From NCBI GenBank assembly GCA_910575545.1, contig CAJTFH010000011.1:1-64000 (forward strand): 64,000 nucleotides of DNA, given 5' to 3'. The translations under genes were made by a program, and so were the position numbers. Positions 1 through 9,316 of the stretch are shown here, piece after piece. This DNA is from Bacteroidales bacterium. GTDB taxonomy: Bacteria; Bacteroidota; Bacteroidia; Bacteroidales; Muribaculaceae. The notes under the pieces are model-generated. The model saw nothing but the letters and a program-made list of their open reading frames with translations, was not told the origin of the DNA and ran no database searches. Every line of letters starts with the position of its first letter. Position 1 is the first letter of the stretch.

Positions 1-625
1 CCATATTGCCACCGGAAGACTTGTATGGCCGTCCGTTTTCGTCCGGGAAGTCAAACTGAACGAACCAGTAGTCGTAGAGCTGACGGGCCATCGCCTCTAA
101 ATTGCGATTTATCTCACGATTAAGTGCAATCTTTCGATCTATCACTGAAAGGCACTGTGCTATTACTTCCTGCTCCGATAATTTGGGTAGCGAAATCTCT
201 ATCTGAGAAAATTGAGACTTGTTTATTATTGGTACAGATGTGGAGGATGCACTCAATTCCTTGAAATATTTTTCCAGTGATGTAAGATAATAGTAGAGAT
301 ATTCGGAATTAAATTCACTATGAGGAATTATTGCATTAAACTGCTGATTTGTTACTGTTTCCACTTTTGTTAGAATTACACGCCCTAAATCAGAACCAAT
401 ACAGCTAACACATACTGATCGTGGTGGCAGTAAGCATTTTTTTACACTCCTTACACCGAGATTAGATAACATTTTGGCTGTCGATTCAACATAAACAGTT
501 GAAAGGTCGTCAGATGGTGTCAAAAAAGGAATCTCTCCTCCATAATTATTTGAATTATTTGTTGGAGGGGTTTTGCCTGTAATTATTTTGCCAACATCGC
601 CAAGTTTATATTTCTTTAGATCCAT
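1..625 (-). CDS. hsdS: Type I restriction-modification specificity subunit HsdS, partial
   Basis: This is the N-terminal 208 residues of a type I specificity subunit; the 3' end lies outside the window. HsdS carries two target-recognition domains that determine which bipartite DNA sequence the HsdR2-HsdM2-HsdS complex methylates or cleaves. The protein begins MDLKKYKLGDVGKIITGKTP, a typical TRD opening, and ends the first half with a helix (ISLPKLSEQEVIAQCLSVID, then a helical stretch ending ARQLYDYWFVQFDFP) that is the usual central conserved region. The ATG directly follows the TAA of the upstream small gene, so the genes are translationally coupled. It is the last gene of the hsdR-hsdM-rhuM operon. 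No homopolymer run is visible in the part present. Confidence 0.9.
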   Translation of the reverse strand, partial: MDLKKYKLGDVGKIITGKTPPTNNSNNYGGEIPFLTPSDDLSTVYVESTAKMLSNLGVRSVKKCLLPPRSVCVSCIGSDLGRVILTKVETVTNQQFNAIIPHSEFNSEYLYYYLTSLEKYFKELSASSTSVPIINKSQFSQIEISLPKLSEQEVIAQCLSVIDRKIALNREINRNLEAMARQLYDYWFVQFDFPDENGRPYKSSGGNM

Positions 626-1033
626 TTATCGTGTTGCCTTGTTTATATAATCTTGAATAAGAGTAATATTAATCTCTACTTCTTTACGTTTTGCCAATAG
701 TCGATTAAGATGTTCTATCTGTTGTGATTTCTCTTGTACATCCATTATGCAGTCTATTCTTGCGCCACCGGAAAAAGGATTGACAATATTAACAGCCATT
801 TGTGCATCCTCAATTTGAGAATCTAACGCCACAAGTTGTTGTTGATATTTCCGTTGTGCCTCGACTATATCCAGATTGTTTGCTGCCACGAAAACGTCAA
901 GAAGATGCCGAATAGCTTTTATTTGTTCCTGCGCATCTTTTGATGAGCTACGAGCCACAATGAGCGCAACAATGATAGCAATTACACTTATTAAAGGGCT
1001 TAATAAGTTTGCCAATGCGATATAATTCTCCAT
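626..1033 (-). CDS. Small protein with N-terminal membrane helix, in type I R-M operon
   Basis: This is a 135-residue protein that I do not recognise. Residues about 9-28 (LLSPLISVIAIIVALIVA) form one hydrophobic membrane segment. The rest is predicted helical, with a heptad-like charged stretch (QRKYQQQLVALDSQIEDAQ and later QIEHLNRLLAKRKEVEINI), so a membrane-anchored coiled coil is likely. It lies between rhuM and hsdS with almost no spacing, and its TAA abuts the hsdS ATG. It is therefore co-transcribed with the restriction system. A role in the system is inferred from position only. Confidence 0.7.
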   Translation of the reverse strand: MENYIALANLLSPLISVIAIIVALIVARSSSKDAQEQIKAIRHLLDVFVAANNLDIVEAQRKYQQQLVALDSQIEDAQMAVNIVNPFSGGARIDCIMDVQEKSQQIEHLNRLLAKRKEVEINITLIQDYINKATR

Positions 1034-1038
1034 AACGA

Positions 1039-2037
1039 TTATTTCTCGAGCATACCCCGGATTTCCTTGTCGAAATCGGAGTCTATTTGCTGGGTTGGGT
1101 TGAAGAGGTCGTATTCGGCTTCTGCCTTGGCTTTGGCTTGCGCAGCCGAGATGCTGCCCTTGTTGGGAAGAATCTTATAGTCGTTGAACGTCAGGAATTT
1201 GTTGACGCTTGCAGCGAACTGTTCCATGTTGAATACATTGCCACGCTCAATCTGTCCTTCGATATAGTCGAAGTAAGAGGTAACAGTGCGTTCAAGCGAG
1301 CGGATTTCTTTCTCCGTCAGATAATTCTTAGCGATGGAGACATCAGATTTCAGTATGCGTCCTTCGGGCGCATACTTCCATGTTGTCAGACCCATGTGCG
1401 GCTTTGTATGGTCCGCTCCGGCATGGATGATTTCTGCGGCAGTGTGCCCCGTGATGGCATAGTGAAAACGATTTTGCACCATTGCGTAAAACTCTTTGGT
1501 GGTCGGGGCCAAACGGTCATAGTCAATACTACATTCGGCATAGATGTCGGTTATCTGCTGCCAGATGCGACGCTCGCTGGCGCGGATAGAACGAACACGT
1601 TCCAAGAGTTCGCGGAAGTAATCGCGCCCGAACACCGCATTTCCTTGCTTTAGTCGGTCGTCATCAAGCACAAACCCCTTGCGGATAAATTCATTCAGTA
1701 CGCGAGTTGCCCATTGCCTGAATAGCGTTGCTCGTTGACTATTAACGCGGTATCCAACGCTAATAATCGCGTCAAGGTTATAAAAAGCTCTTTCGCGTTC
1801 AACTTGACGATTTCCTTCGGGTTGAACTGTTCGAATTTTTCGAATAGTTGAATCCTCGGTCAATTCATTTGATGAGTATATTTCTTTGAGATGATAATTT
1901 ATAGTGTTGACTTCAACCCCGAAAAGCTCTGCCATGGCTTTTTGTGTCAGAAAAATTGTTTCATCCTGAACGATAGCCTGTACAGTTCCCGAATTGTCGG
2001 GCAGATTATATAGAATAAATTGTATTTCCTTTGCCAT
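1039..2037 (-). CDS. rhuM: RhuM family protein
   Basis: This 332-residue protein belongs to the virulence RhuM family, known from Salmonella pathogenicity island 3 and often found inside type I restriction loci. Its biochemical function is not established. The family-typical N-terminus is visible: QDETIFLTQKAMAELFGV followed by NTINYHLKEIY looks like a helix-turn-helix, and residues about 85-125 (FYNLDAIISVGYRVNS, then FRQWATRVLNEFI) resemble the phage anti-repressor/BRO-N-like core. It starts four bases after the hsdM stop, so it is in the hsd operon. A DNA-binding or regulatory role is plausible from these motifs but unproven. Confidence 0.85.
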   Translation of the reverse strand: MAKEIQFILYNLPDNSGTVQAIVQDETIFLTQKAMAELFGVEVNTINYHLKEIYSSNELTEDSTIRKIRTVQPEGNRQVERERAFYNLDAIISVGYRVNSQRATLFRQWATRVLNEFIRKGFVLDDDRLKQGNAVFGRDYFRELLERVRSIRASERRIWQQITDIYAECSIDYDRLAPTTKEFYAMVQNRFHYAITGHTAAEIIHAGADHTKPHMGLTTWKYAPEGRILKSDVSIAKNYLTEKEIRSLERTVTSYFDYIEGQIERGNVFNMEQFAASVNKFLTFNDYKILPNKGSISAAQAKAKAEAEYDLFNPTQQIDSDFDKEIRGMLEK

Positions 2038-2041
2038 GATT

Positions 2042-3697
2042 TCAGCTGTTAAATTTAAGGGATTTCAGTTGTGTCAGAATCTCTGTCTCCAGACGGTGGC
2101 TTTCAGCAAACATTTCAGTTAACTTGGACTCATAGTCAGCCATACGCCGGTTGAACTCCTCTTCTGTTATATCAACGTATTCAATCTTGATATCGAAATA
2201 TTGACCGGCTGAAAGCGAATAACCCTTCTCTTTGATTTCATCGTAAGTCACAGCTACAGATAGACCATCAACGGCTTCCTTGTTGCGGAAAGTATTGACA
2301 ATCAGTTCAACCTCTTTATCGAGAAGACGATGCTTTTTGTTATTGTTAGCATCCTGATAGTCTTCTCCAAGTTTGCTTGCATCGACAAGTATGACCTTGT
2401 CAGACATGGTGGACTTATCGAAGAACACCACCGATACGTTGGTGCCAGTGTCGGCGAATACATTTGAGGGCATGGAGATAACTCCATACACCCATTTCTC
2501 ATCCACGATTCGGTGAAGAATTTTATTCTCAATGCCGGATTTAGCTGTGATGAAACCTGTAGGAACTACAATTGCACCTTTACCTCTCGATGACAGCGAA
2601 TTGAGTACATGCTGAATAAAGCATGTATAGATTGCCATTGTGGGCTTAGGCTTAATCTGCTTTACCGCATTGGGTACACCTGCCCAAAAACGAATGCCAT
2701 CGGAGGCGAGAGTGTCACGATACTCAGGGAAGTCAAGTTTGAACGGAGGATTGGAAACCACATAATCAAACTTCTTGATTGTGCCGTTCGCTTCCTTGTG
2801 AGCAGGCTCAAGAAGCGTGTTACCCTGACGAATATTAGGCAAGCTCTCTGACAGTCCATTGAGGATAAGGTTCAGACGGAGCATCTCCGATGACTTCTCT
2901 GAAATATCCTGACTGTAAATAGAGCAACGGTCCTCACCTATCTGATGAGCAAGTGCAAGCAATAATGTGCCTGTACCTGCTGACGGGTCGTAACAAGAAA
3001 CACCTCGCAACTGGGCATCATCACCCACGAGGAGACGAGCCATAACCGTCGCTATTTCTCGTGGAGTGTAGTATTCGGCATACTTACCACCACCGGCATT
3101 ATTGTAATCCTTAATGAGATACTGGAAGATGCGTGAAAAGAAATCGTATTTTTCAGCAAAGACATCCTCAAAGTTGAACGACGCAAGGTTCTTCATCATG
3201 GCAATGGCGAACTGATCCCGTTTGTGAACATCGGTGATGAAGTTGGTCACACCATTGAAAATCTTCACCTTGCTGTTGCCTGAAGTCAACACCGAGAAAG
3301 TGTCTTCGTTGAGACTGGCAATCTCTACCAATGTGGCATCGAGTAGCGTTGAGAAATCTCCTTGGGTCGAAGCATTATATAGATGCGATAATGTGTGATG
3401 AGGTTTCATCTTAGGCACGGAGCCGGGAAGATAGCTGAAGAGGTCTTCCACTTCCTCCTCATCAAATTTATCATATTCGGCATCCCATTTCTCTGCCTTG
3501 GATAGTCGCTCGCCATATATGGGCATACGTTTTGCCTCATATCCGAACTTGTCATTGAAGAATTTATACAAGAACATCTCGGTGATGATCTTGTATTCGC
3601 TTCCGCCTCCGGCAAGGCCGTATTCTCCGCATGTGGTACGGAGTGAGTCGATAAGACCTATGGTTTTGGCTTCGATAGTCTGTGTATCTTGTTTCAT
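2042..3697 (-). CDS. hsdM: Type I restriction-modification DNA methyltransferase HsdM
   Basis: This 551-residue N6-adenine methyltransferase subunit transfers a methyl group from S-adenosylmethionine to adenine in the site chosen by HsdS. The N-terminal helical HsdM domain spans residues about 1-170. The SAM-binding motif I is DPSAGTG starting at D237, and the catalytic motif IV is NPPF at residues 316-319. The C-terminal helix (residues about 510-545) should contact HsdS. The start codon overlaps the hsdR stop by one base (TAATG), so translation is coupled. Length and motifs are normal and nothing suggests decay. Confidence 0.95.
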   Translation of the reverse strand: MKQDTQTIEAKTIGLIDSLRTTCGEYGLAGGGSEYKIITEMFLYKFFNDKFGYEAKRMPIYGERLSKAEKWDAEYDKFDEEEVEDLFSYLPGSVPKMKPHHTLSHLYNASTQGDFSTLLDATLVEIASLNEDTFSVLTSGNSKVKIFNGVTNFITDVHKRDQFAIAMMKNLASFNFEDVFAEKYDFFSRIFQYLIKDYNNAGGGKYAEYYTPREIATVMARLLVGDDAQLRGVSCYDPSAGTGTLLLALAHQIGEDRCSIYSQDISEKSSEMLRLNLILNGLSESLPNIRQGNTLLEPAHKEANGTIKKFDYVVSNPPFKLDFPEYRDTLASDGIRFWAGVPNAVKQIKPKPTMAIYTCFIQHVLNSLSSRGKGAIVVPTGFITAKSGIENKILHRIVDEKWVYGVISMPSNVFADTGTNVSVVFFDKSTMSDKVILVDASKLGEDYQDANNNKKHRLLDKEVELIVNTFRNKEAVDGLSVAVTYDEIKEKGYSLSAGQYFDIKIEYVDITEEEFNRRMADYESKLTEMFAESHRLETEILTQLKSLKFNS

Positions 3698-6600
3698 TAT
3701 ACTCGTGCGAAAGAAATGGTTGGTTCAGACATAATCTGATACTGGTTGATATATTCGTCGGAAATCAGCGTACGGATGAACTTGCGTTCTTCAAGCGTTG
3801 CATGAACTGAGAGGTCTATCAGAGTAGTACCGACAAGAGCAAGCACATCCTGACGGAACTTGTCGGCATTGTTGAGGGAGTTTATGTTTAGGAACAGTTT
3901 ATCATCAATAGCCTTCTTCATCTGCATAAGACGTTCGGCAATTTCAAACTCATGTTTGGAGATAACCGGTTTCTCTCGTTTCTCGTTTTCTTCCTCGATA
4001 CGCTTGTGGATGCGTACAAAACGTTCATCGCCCTTGTATTTATTTCGGAGGGCATTGTTGCGTCGATTGATTTCGCGTATTTTCTTCATGACTGAGTCCA
4101 TATACTCGATGGCCTCTTTCGCCTCTTTGGTACTCTTGGGTGAGAAACCATGCTCGCGAAAGTATTTGCGGAACTCTTCTGAGAGGAGCACATACTTATC
4201 CTCCTTATGGTCAAAGTTGGATTCAAATTCACGCTGCACCTTCTCAGCCCTCTCGCGCAGGTCATTCACTATGATGCGCAATTCCTCCGACATACCCTTT
4301 TTGAACTCAAAATCCAGTGCATCGAGAGCTACATTGATAATGCCCGATACATCGGCAGTATGGTCGGTATTATTGAGAAGGTTAATGCGCTCGATACGGC
4401 GCGACACTTCGGTCATGAGAGTTGGAATAGAACCGGGAGTGAGTTTTTCAATCTTCTCCTTTAGGTCTTCATCACCGAATGCTCTGACTTGGTTGACAAT
4501 AGCCTTAGCATTGGCAAGGATATTTTTCAACTCATAGAGTTTTTCCTTGTCTTCAATATCATCGATCTCCTGTCGGAACACCTCCGGATTGTCACAAGTG
4601 AAGTTGAACAGGACGCTCTTTATCTCCTTCATATCTGAGATAATCTTATCCTTATCTTCAATAATCACTTCACCCGGAGTGTTGGGATTATCAGAGTCAG
4701 GCAGCACATCAGTAGTGCGATTCAACTCACGCAGATAGCGGTCATTCGTTGACTCAAAGTTTTCCTTTATGTCAACGAAATCGACTACGTAGCCATACTT
4801 GAAATCCTTATAAGGACGATTGACACGAGTAAGTGCCTGAAGGAGATCGTGACCGTCAAGAACACGACCCAAATACAGTTTCTTCAGTCGCGGTGCATCA
4901 AAACCAGTCAGGAGCATCTGGTTTACAATCAGTATATCAACATTCTCTGTTTTCTTGAAATCATCAATATATGCTTTGCGTTCCAGCTTGTCACCCTCAT
5001 CGTGAAGGATAAGGGCAGCAATCAGTGGTGGTGTCTTGGAATACGGCACCATCGGTTCGCCGGAGATGAGTATCTTCTCTTCTTTCTTTTCTTCAATCTC
5101 AATAGCATGATTGTAACGCTCCATCCACAGTTCGTAGAGTTTACGCGCCTGAGGATTGGTTTTGCAGACAATCATGGCTGCTACCGAAGGCTCGTTCTGT
5201 TCGGTTCTGAATCTGCGGAAGTCTGCAATTATGTAGTCGATGAGGGCATTAAGATAACTCGGATGCTCGACAATCTTATTGCGGTCAATGTCGCTTCGCT
5301 TGACCTCTACTTCACCCGTGAGTTGGTCGAGGATATTCTCCAGTTTCTCCTTATATACGGTCTCCACCGGCTCACGCATAAGTTTCAGCGTATAGCCGTC
5401 GGCAATAGATTTGTCGTAGTAGTAGGTATCGATATAGTCACCGAACACGCGCCATGACTCTCGCTCTTCTTTCAATAGAGGTGTGCCTGTCAAGGCGATT
5501 TTAATAGAATCCTTATCTGCATCGAAGAGATTAGCAAGGAAGCTACCTTGAGGACTATATCCACGGTGTGCCTCGTCGATGAAGAATATACGTTGAAGTT
5601 TGGTGGAGTAACTATTGTCGAGTTTTATCTTTGCAGAATCCTCTTTGAACTTCTGTATATTGACAACCATAATCTCCGGCTTACCCGAGGGGTTCTCAAC
5701 CGGGGCATTGCTTTGGAAGTCTTCCATAAGTTCCTTTCGTGACTGGGCAGTGCGAACAATCAAGCCACGAGATGCAAACTCATCGGCAGCTTGCTCCATG
5801 AGAGCGATTCGGTCAACGATAAAATAAAACTTTGCCACCGTATTGCGTCCGGCATAGAAATCTCTAAGGCTCTTGACTGAATAGTATGCCAATGCGGTTT
5901 TACCGCTACCTTGTGTATGCCAGATGATACCGCTCTTTACGCCAAGATCGAGTTTCTTGCGGATTGCAAGCGATGCGAAAAGTTGCTGGTAGCGCATTAC
6001 ATGCTTTTCCAATCGTTTTGCCTTAGTGCCGTCCTCAAGTTCAATCGTACGGTCAACGTATGCAAAGCCATATCTGAGCAGGAACAGGAAACGTTCGAAA
6101 CTGAGCATCGATGTAAGGATGCTATTGGTCGGGGTTGTCCGAGACTGATTTGTCTCGTATTCCGGCAGATTTTTTACCGCGATGCAGTTTCTGTGGCGCA
6201 ATATGCGTTGCTCGACACCTTCTTCAAGAGGATGCAGATGTACATTAGCCACAAAACTCTGGTCTTGCTCTCTGAAAACATTGAAGAATGCTTTTGTTTT
6301 CGATGTACAGCTATAAAATGCACCCTGAATAGGGACGCGATTCTCGTTGTCGTAGTTCTGATTGTTGGAGAATATCATCAACTGGGTGATATTCAGAAAC
6401 GGACGGAATGCTTTATTGCGCATCCGGCGGTTGATACGCTCACGCTCGGCAAGAATACCCTCACGATTGTTGGGTTTCTTAACTTCAATAAAAGCCAACG
6501 GCATACCATTGATAAAACATGTTATATCCGGGCGAAAATTATCGCCGCTGTCTTCATCTTCGCAAGTGAACTCGGTCGTGATATACCAACTGTTCTGATA

Positions 6601-6897
6601 TGGGTCTTCGTAATCAATCAATTTTACACCACTGTTAGACGATAGCATTTCATAAAATTCTCTGCCAAGATTGTCATTCTTGGCTTCGCTGACTATCCGT
6701 TCCAACAGTTGTAATATTTCAAGCTCCGTCATTGTTGGATTCAACTTCTTGATGGATTGCTTGAAAATAGGTGTGATGATATTAGTGCGTTTGTCATACT
6801 CTGGAATATCATCCAGATATGTATATCCAAGTCGGCAAAGATGCAACGCTGCCGGAACTTGGACACGAGTATTTTCGTTGAAGTTATTTCCCTTCAT
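3697..6897 (-). CDS. hsdR: Type I restriction endonuclease subunit HsdR
   Basis: This is the restriction subunit, which translocates DNA using ATP and cleaves it away from the recognition site. The N-terminal nuclease domain contains RPDITCFINGMPLAFIEVKK, a PD-(D/E)xK-like catalytic site. The Walker A motif GSGKT is near residue 330, DEAH is near residue 440, and the helicase core continues to about residue 750. The C-terminus is a helical HsdM-binding region. An upstream in-frame ATG exists at 6924, but I chose 6897 because it follows a GGAGA ribosome-binding sequence and reduces the overlap with the HTH gene to 14 bases. It is the first hsd gene after that regulator. Confidence 0.93.
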   Translation of the reverse strand: MKGNNFNENTRVQVPAALHLCRLGYTYLDDIPEYDKRTNIITPIFKQSIKKLNPTMTELEILQLLERIVSEAKNDNLGREFYEMLSSNSGVKLIDYEDPYQNSWYITTEFTCEDEDSGDNFRPDITCFINGMPLAFIEVKKPNNREGILAERERINRRMRNKAFRPFLNITQLMIFSNNQNYDNENRVPIQGAFYSCTSKTKAFFNVFREQDQSFVANVHLHPLEEGVEQRILRHRNCIAVKNLPEYETNQSRTTPTNSILTSMLSFERFLFLLRYGFAYVDRTIELEDGTKAKRLEKHVMRYQQLFASLAIRKKLDLGVKSGIIWHTQGSGKTALAYYSVKSLRDFYAGRNTVAKFYFIVDRIALMEQAADEFASRGLIVRTAQSRKELMEDFQSNAPVENPSGKPEIMVVNIQKFKEDSAKIKLDNSYSTKLQRIFFIDEAHRGYSPQGSFLANLFDADKDSIKIALTGTPLLKEERESWRVFGDYIDTYYYDKSIADGYTLKLMREPVETVYKEKLENILDQLTGEVEVKRSDIDRNKIVEHPSYLNALIDYIIADFRRFRTEQNEPSVAAMIVCKTNPQARKLYELWMERYNHAIEIEEKKEEKILISGEPMVPYSKTPPLIAALILHDEGDKLERKAYIDDFKKTENVDILIVNQMLLTGFDAPRLKKLYLGRVLDGHDLLQALTRVNRPYKDFKYGYVVDFVDIKENFESTNDRYLRELNRTTDVLPDSDNPNTPGEVIIEDKDKIISDMKEIKSVLFNFTCDNPEVFRQEIDDIEDKEKLYELKNILANAKAIVNQVRAFGDEDLKEKIEKLTPGSIPTLMTEVSRRIERINLLNNTDHTADVSGIINVALDALDFEFKKGMSEELRIIVNDLRERAEKVQREFESNFDHKEDKYVLLSEEFRKYFREHGFSPKSTKEAKEAIEYMDSVMKKIREINRRNNALRNKYKGDERFVRIHKRIEEENEKREKPVISKHEFEIAERLMQMKKAIDDKLFLNINSLNNADKFRQDVLALVGTTLIDLSVHATLEERKFIRTLISDEYINQYQIMSEPTISFARV

Positions 6898-7141
6898 GGT
6901 CTCCGTAAGGTGTTGTGGGTTCACATGCCATCAAAGCATCATCTGTGGCATTAAGCAATGTGCGAATATCGACTTTAAGGGATTGTGCTATCTCGTGTAA
7001 GGTTTCCAGCGACGGTTGTGCGGTGTTGGTACACCACTTAGAGACTGTCGCGGGGTCTTTGCCAAGCGTCTTGGCCAACCAAAGGTTTGTCTTGTGCTGC
7101 TCGGCGAGGACAACTTTCAATCGGTTTATGTATTTAGCCAT
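6884..7141 (-). CDS. XRE-family HTH regulator heading the first type I R-M operon
   Basis: This 85-residue Cro/C1-type helix-turn-helix protein (residues about 4-62) has the recognition-helix segment DPATVSKWCTNTAQPSLETL. It is probably the operon's own transcription regulator, of the controller (C protein) kind. It is clearly paralogous to the divergently transcribed protein at 7258-7506, sharing the KVVL-EQ, WLA--LGK and QPSLE segments. Its start lies next to an operator palindrome, and a TTTG/TAAATTTG promoter on the minus strand overlaps that palindrome. It overlaps the start of hsdR. Autoregulation is inferred. Confidence 0.88.
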   Translation of the reverse strand: MAKYINRLKVVLAEQHKTNLWLAKTLGKDPATVSKWCTNTAQPSLETLHEIAQSLKVDIRTLLNATDDALMACEPTTPYGDHEGK

Positions 7142-7148
7142 TGCGTTT

Positions 7149-7250
7149 AAATTTGCGAATTATGCAAATTTAGTGAAATTTCCTGATTTGGCAAAACCTT
7201 TATGCCAGAATAATTTTGTCAGAACAAATAATCTCACTAAATTTGCAAAT
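7149..7250. promoter_or_regulatory. Divergent promoters with shared operator palindromes
   Basis: The gap between the two divergent HTH genes holds a 13-bp perfect inverted repeat: GCAAATTTAGTGA at 7164-7176 and its reverse complement at 7234-7246. The left arm is also half of a local palindrome (AAATTTGC, 7-bp spacer, GCAAATTT, 7149-7171), and the right arm runs into the palindrome ATTTGCAAAT (7241-7250). A plus-strand promoter has TTTG at 7187-7190 and TAATTTTG at 7211-7218, 20 nt apart. A minus-strand promoter has TTTG at 7192-7195 and TAAATTTG at 7165-7172, 19 nt apart. The left operator covers the minus-strand -7 box and the right one sits just after the plus-strand -7 box. Confidence 0.75.
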
Positions 7251-7257
7251 AACATCA

Positions 7258-7506
7258 ATGAATATTGAAATGTCAACAAACAGTATAAATATCGACACAG
7301 ATAGAATAAATCGACTTAAAGTAGTCTTGGTCGAGCAGAATCGAACAGGCAAATGGCTTGCTGAGCAATTAGGCAAAAACGAAGCGACTGTATCCCGATG
7401 GTGTTCCAATTCTTCTCAACCCTCTTTAGAAATGCTTGTAAAAATAGCCTCAATATTAAATGTTGATCCACGAGAACTGATAACAAGCAAACCAATCATT
7501 AAGTAA
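7258..7506 (+). CDS. XRE-family HTH regulator, divergent paralogue
   Basis: This helix-turn-helix protein of about 82 residues is transcribed away from the restriction operon. The HTH core (RINRLKVVLVEQNRTGKW then NEATVSRWCSNSSQPSLEML) matches the regulator at 6884-7141 closely. A TTG at 7216 is in frame, but it lies inside the -7 promoter box, so I chose ATG 7258; ATG 7270 is also possible. It is followed after 27 bases by the DUF262 gene and probably regulates it. The arrangement suggests that two duplicated repressors read the same palindromes and balance expression of two neighbouring defence modules. That balance is inference. Confidence 0.85.
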   Translation: MNIEMSTNSINIDTDRINRLKVVLVEQNRTGKWLAEQLGKNEATVSRWCSNSSQPSLEMLVKIASILNVDPRELITSKPIIK

Positions 7507-7533
7507 TATCATCCTCTACCAACATAAGAATAT

Positions 7534-9279
7534 ATGTCAAAACTCACTGTTGACCAGAAAAGCGTAAAAGGACTTTTTCAAGACTCTAAGGCAAGTTTTC
7601 TAATTCCAGACTATCAACGTCCCTATGCATGGGGCGAAGTTGAGTGTAAGACCCTATGGGAAGACCTTTTCGTATTTTCATTTCCCAATGATAATTGCGA
7701 CCAATTCAACGAGGATGATGAGTATTTTCTCGGTCCCATAGTAACATTCAAGAATGATGATAGGAAACTCGAAATTATCGATGGACAACAACGTCTAACC
7801 ACTTTGATGTTGCTCCTACGGGCATTCTACAATAAGTTGTCGCATATGAAAGACCAAAATTCTCAGGCTATGAAACAGGATATTGAGAAATGCCTGTGGA
7901 GAGCGAATAATTTCGGTGCTTATCAGAAGGATGATTTGAAGATTGCTTCCGAAGTCGCAACTGATAATGATAAAGAAGAGTTTATCGCCATCCTCCGTGA
8001 CGGGAGTGCCGATAATATGAAAAGCCGATATGCGAAAAACTTCAAATATTTTGAAGGACAAATTGTTGATTTTCTGAATAATTATCCTTCATACTTCGCA
8101 TACATGCCAGCTCGGATTCTTAACAACTGCGTATTACTCCCAATCGAGGCAGAATCTCAAGATGCGGCCTTACGCATTTTCTCAACGCTCAACGACCGAG
8201 GCAAACCGCTTTCCGATGCTGACATCTTCAAAGCCCAATTCTACAAGTTCTATAAGGAACATGGCAAAAAGGATGAGTTTATTGAACAATGGAAAGAGCT
8301 TGATTCCATTGCTTCAGATGTATTCCATCCAATCGCCGGAACACCTCTCGATGAATTGTTCACTCGCTATATGTATTATGAGCGAGCAAAACAAGGGAAC
8401 AAAAGCACTACAACGGAGGCGTTAAGAAAATTCTATGAACGTGATTCGTATGCAATTTTCAAAAAGGATGAAACTCTTAACAACATAATGATTCTTGCCA
8501 AATTTTGGCAAGATGTCAATCTTCAGGACTCTGAACGGTTCTCACAAGAGATTTTAAGAAAACTATTCGTCCTAAACTATGCTCCGAATGGTATGTGGAC
8601 CTATCTCGTTTCAGTATACTTTATGCAGAACCATACAGTGGATGGCTCTCTCGACGATACTAAATTCGGCAAGTTCCTTGATATCATTACTGCTTTCATC
8701 TGGAGTTATGCCCTTACCAATCCGGGGGTGAACTCACTTCGCACACCTGTTTATGCGGCGATGCTTAACATTGTTAATGGTCAAGATGTAACCTTTTCGG
8801 AAAATCTGTTTGATGAAGATCGTTTCCGCTCGATTTTCGCCAATTATATTTTCTCAAATCAACGCACTGTTACCAAAGCGTACATTGCATGGTGGGCATT
8901 TACTTTTGACAAGCAAGAATTACTGAGCCTTGAAAGCAGCTTCGACATAGAACATATCTTTCCAAAAGCTCGACAACAAAAAGAAAACTCTCTTAAGGAC
9001 AGTCGTTCAATTGAGCTCCTCGGCAATAAATCTTTACTCGAAAAGCGAATCAACATTCGCGCTTCAGATTATCGTTTTGCCGATAAGAAGAAATACTACA
9101 TTGGTTTTACAACCTCGAAAGGAGAGAAAAAGGCAACCGAGGTGGTGGAGTTAATCGAGTTAGCCAATAAACTCTCCGATTTCACTGAGAATGAAATAAA
9201 AGAACGTAATAACATGATACTTGACCGGTTCGTTGAATACCTAAAAGCCAATAATCTTCTTGCTCTCCCCAATCAGTAA
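7534..9279 (+). CDS. DUF262 and DUF1524 (HNH) domain protein, GmrSD-like
   Basis: This 581-residue protein fuses a ParB/Srx-like DUF262 domain to a C-terminal DUF1524 HNH-type nuclease domain. The DUF262 signatures are PDYQRPYAWG near residue 25 and DGQQRLTTL from D83. The HNH signature is DIEHIFPKA from D471. The same architecture is found in the GmrS-GmrD type IV restriction enzymes, which use nucleotide binding by DUF262 to drive cleavage of modified DNA, and in other anti-phage proteins such as BrxU. A role in degrading modified phage DNA is therefore likely but inferred. It lies downstream of the HTH gene and is probably in its operon. Confidence 0.88.
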   Translation: MSKLTVDQKSVKGLFQDSKASFLIPDYQRPYAWGEVECKTLWEDLFVFSFPNDNCDQFNEDDEYFLGPIVTFKNDDRKLEIIDGQQRLTTLMLLLRAFYNKLSHMKDQNSQAMKQDIEKCLWRANNFGAYQKDDLKIASEVATDNDKEEFIAILRDGSADNMKSRYAKNFKYFEGQIVDFLNNYPSYFAYMPARILNNCVLLPIEAESQDAALRIFSTLNDRGKPLSDADIFKAQFYKFYKEHGKKDEFIEQWKELDSIASDVFHPIAGTPLDELFTRYMYYERAKQGNKSTTTEALRKFYERDSYAIFKKDETLNNIMILAKFWQDVNLQDSERFSQEILRKLFVLNYAPNGMWTYLVSVYFMQNHTVDGSLDDTKFGKFLDIITAFIWSYALTNPGVNSLRTPVYAAMLNIVNGQDVTFSENLFDEDRFRSIFANYIFSNQRTVTKAYIAWWAFTFDKQELLSLESSFDIEHIFPKARQQKENSLKDSRSIELLGNKSLLEKRINIRASDYRFADKKKYYIGFTTSKGEKKATEVVELIELANKLSDFTENEIKERNNMILDRFVEYLKANNLLALPNQ

Positions 9280-9316
9280 TAGCAAAACGGCATTGTAAGG
9301 CATAATATTTCAAGTA

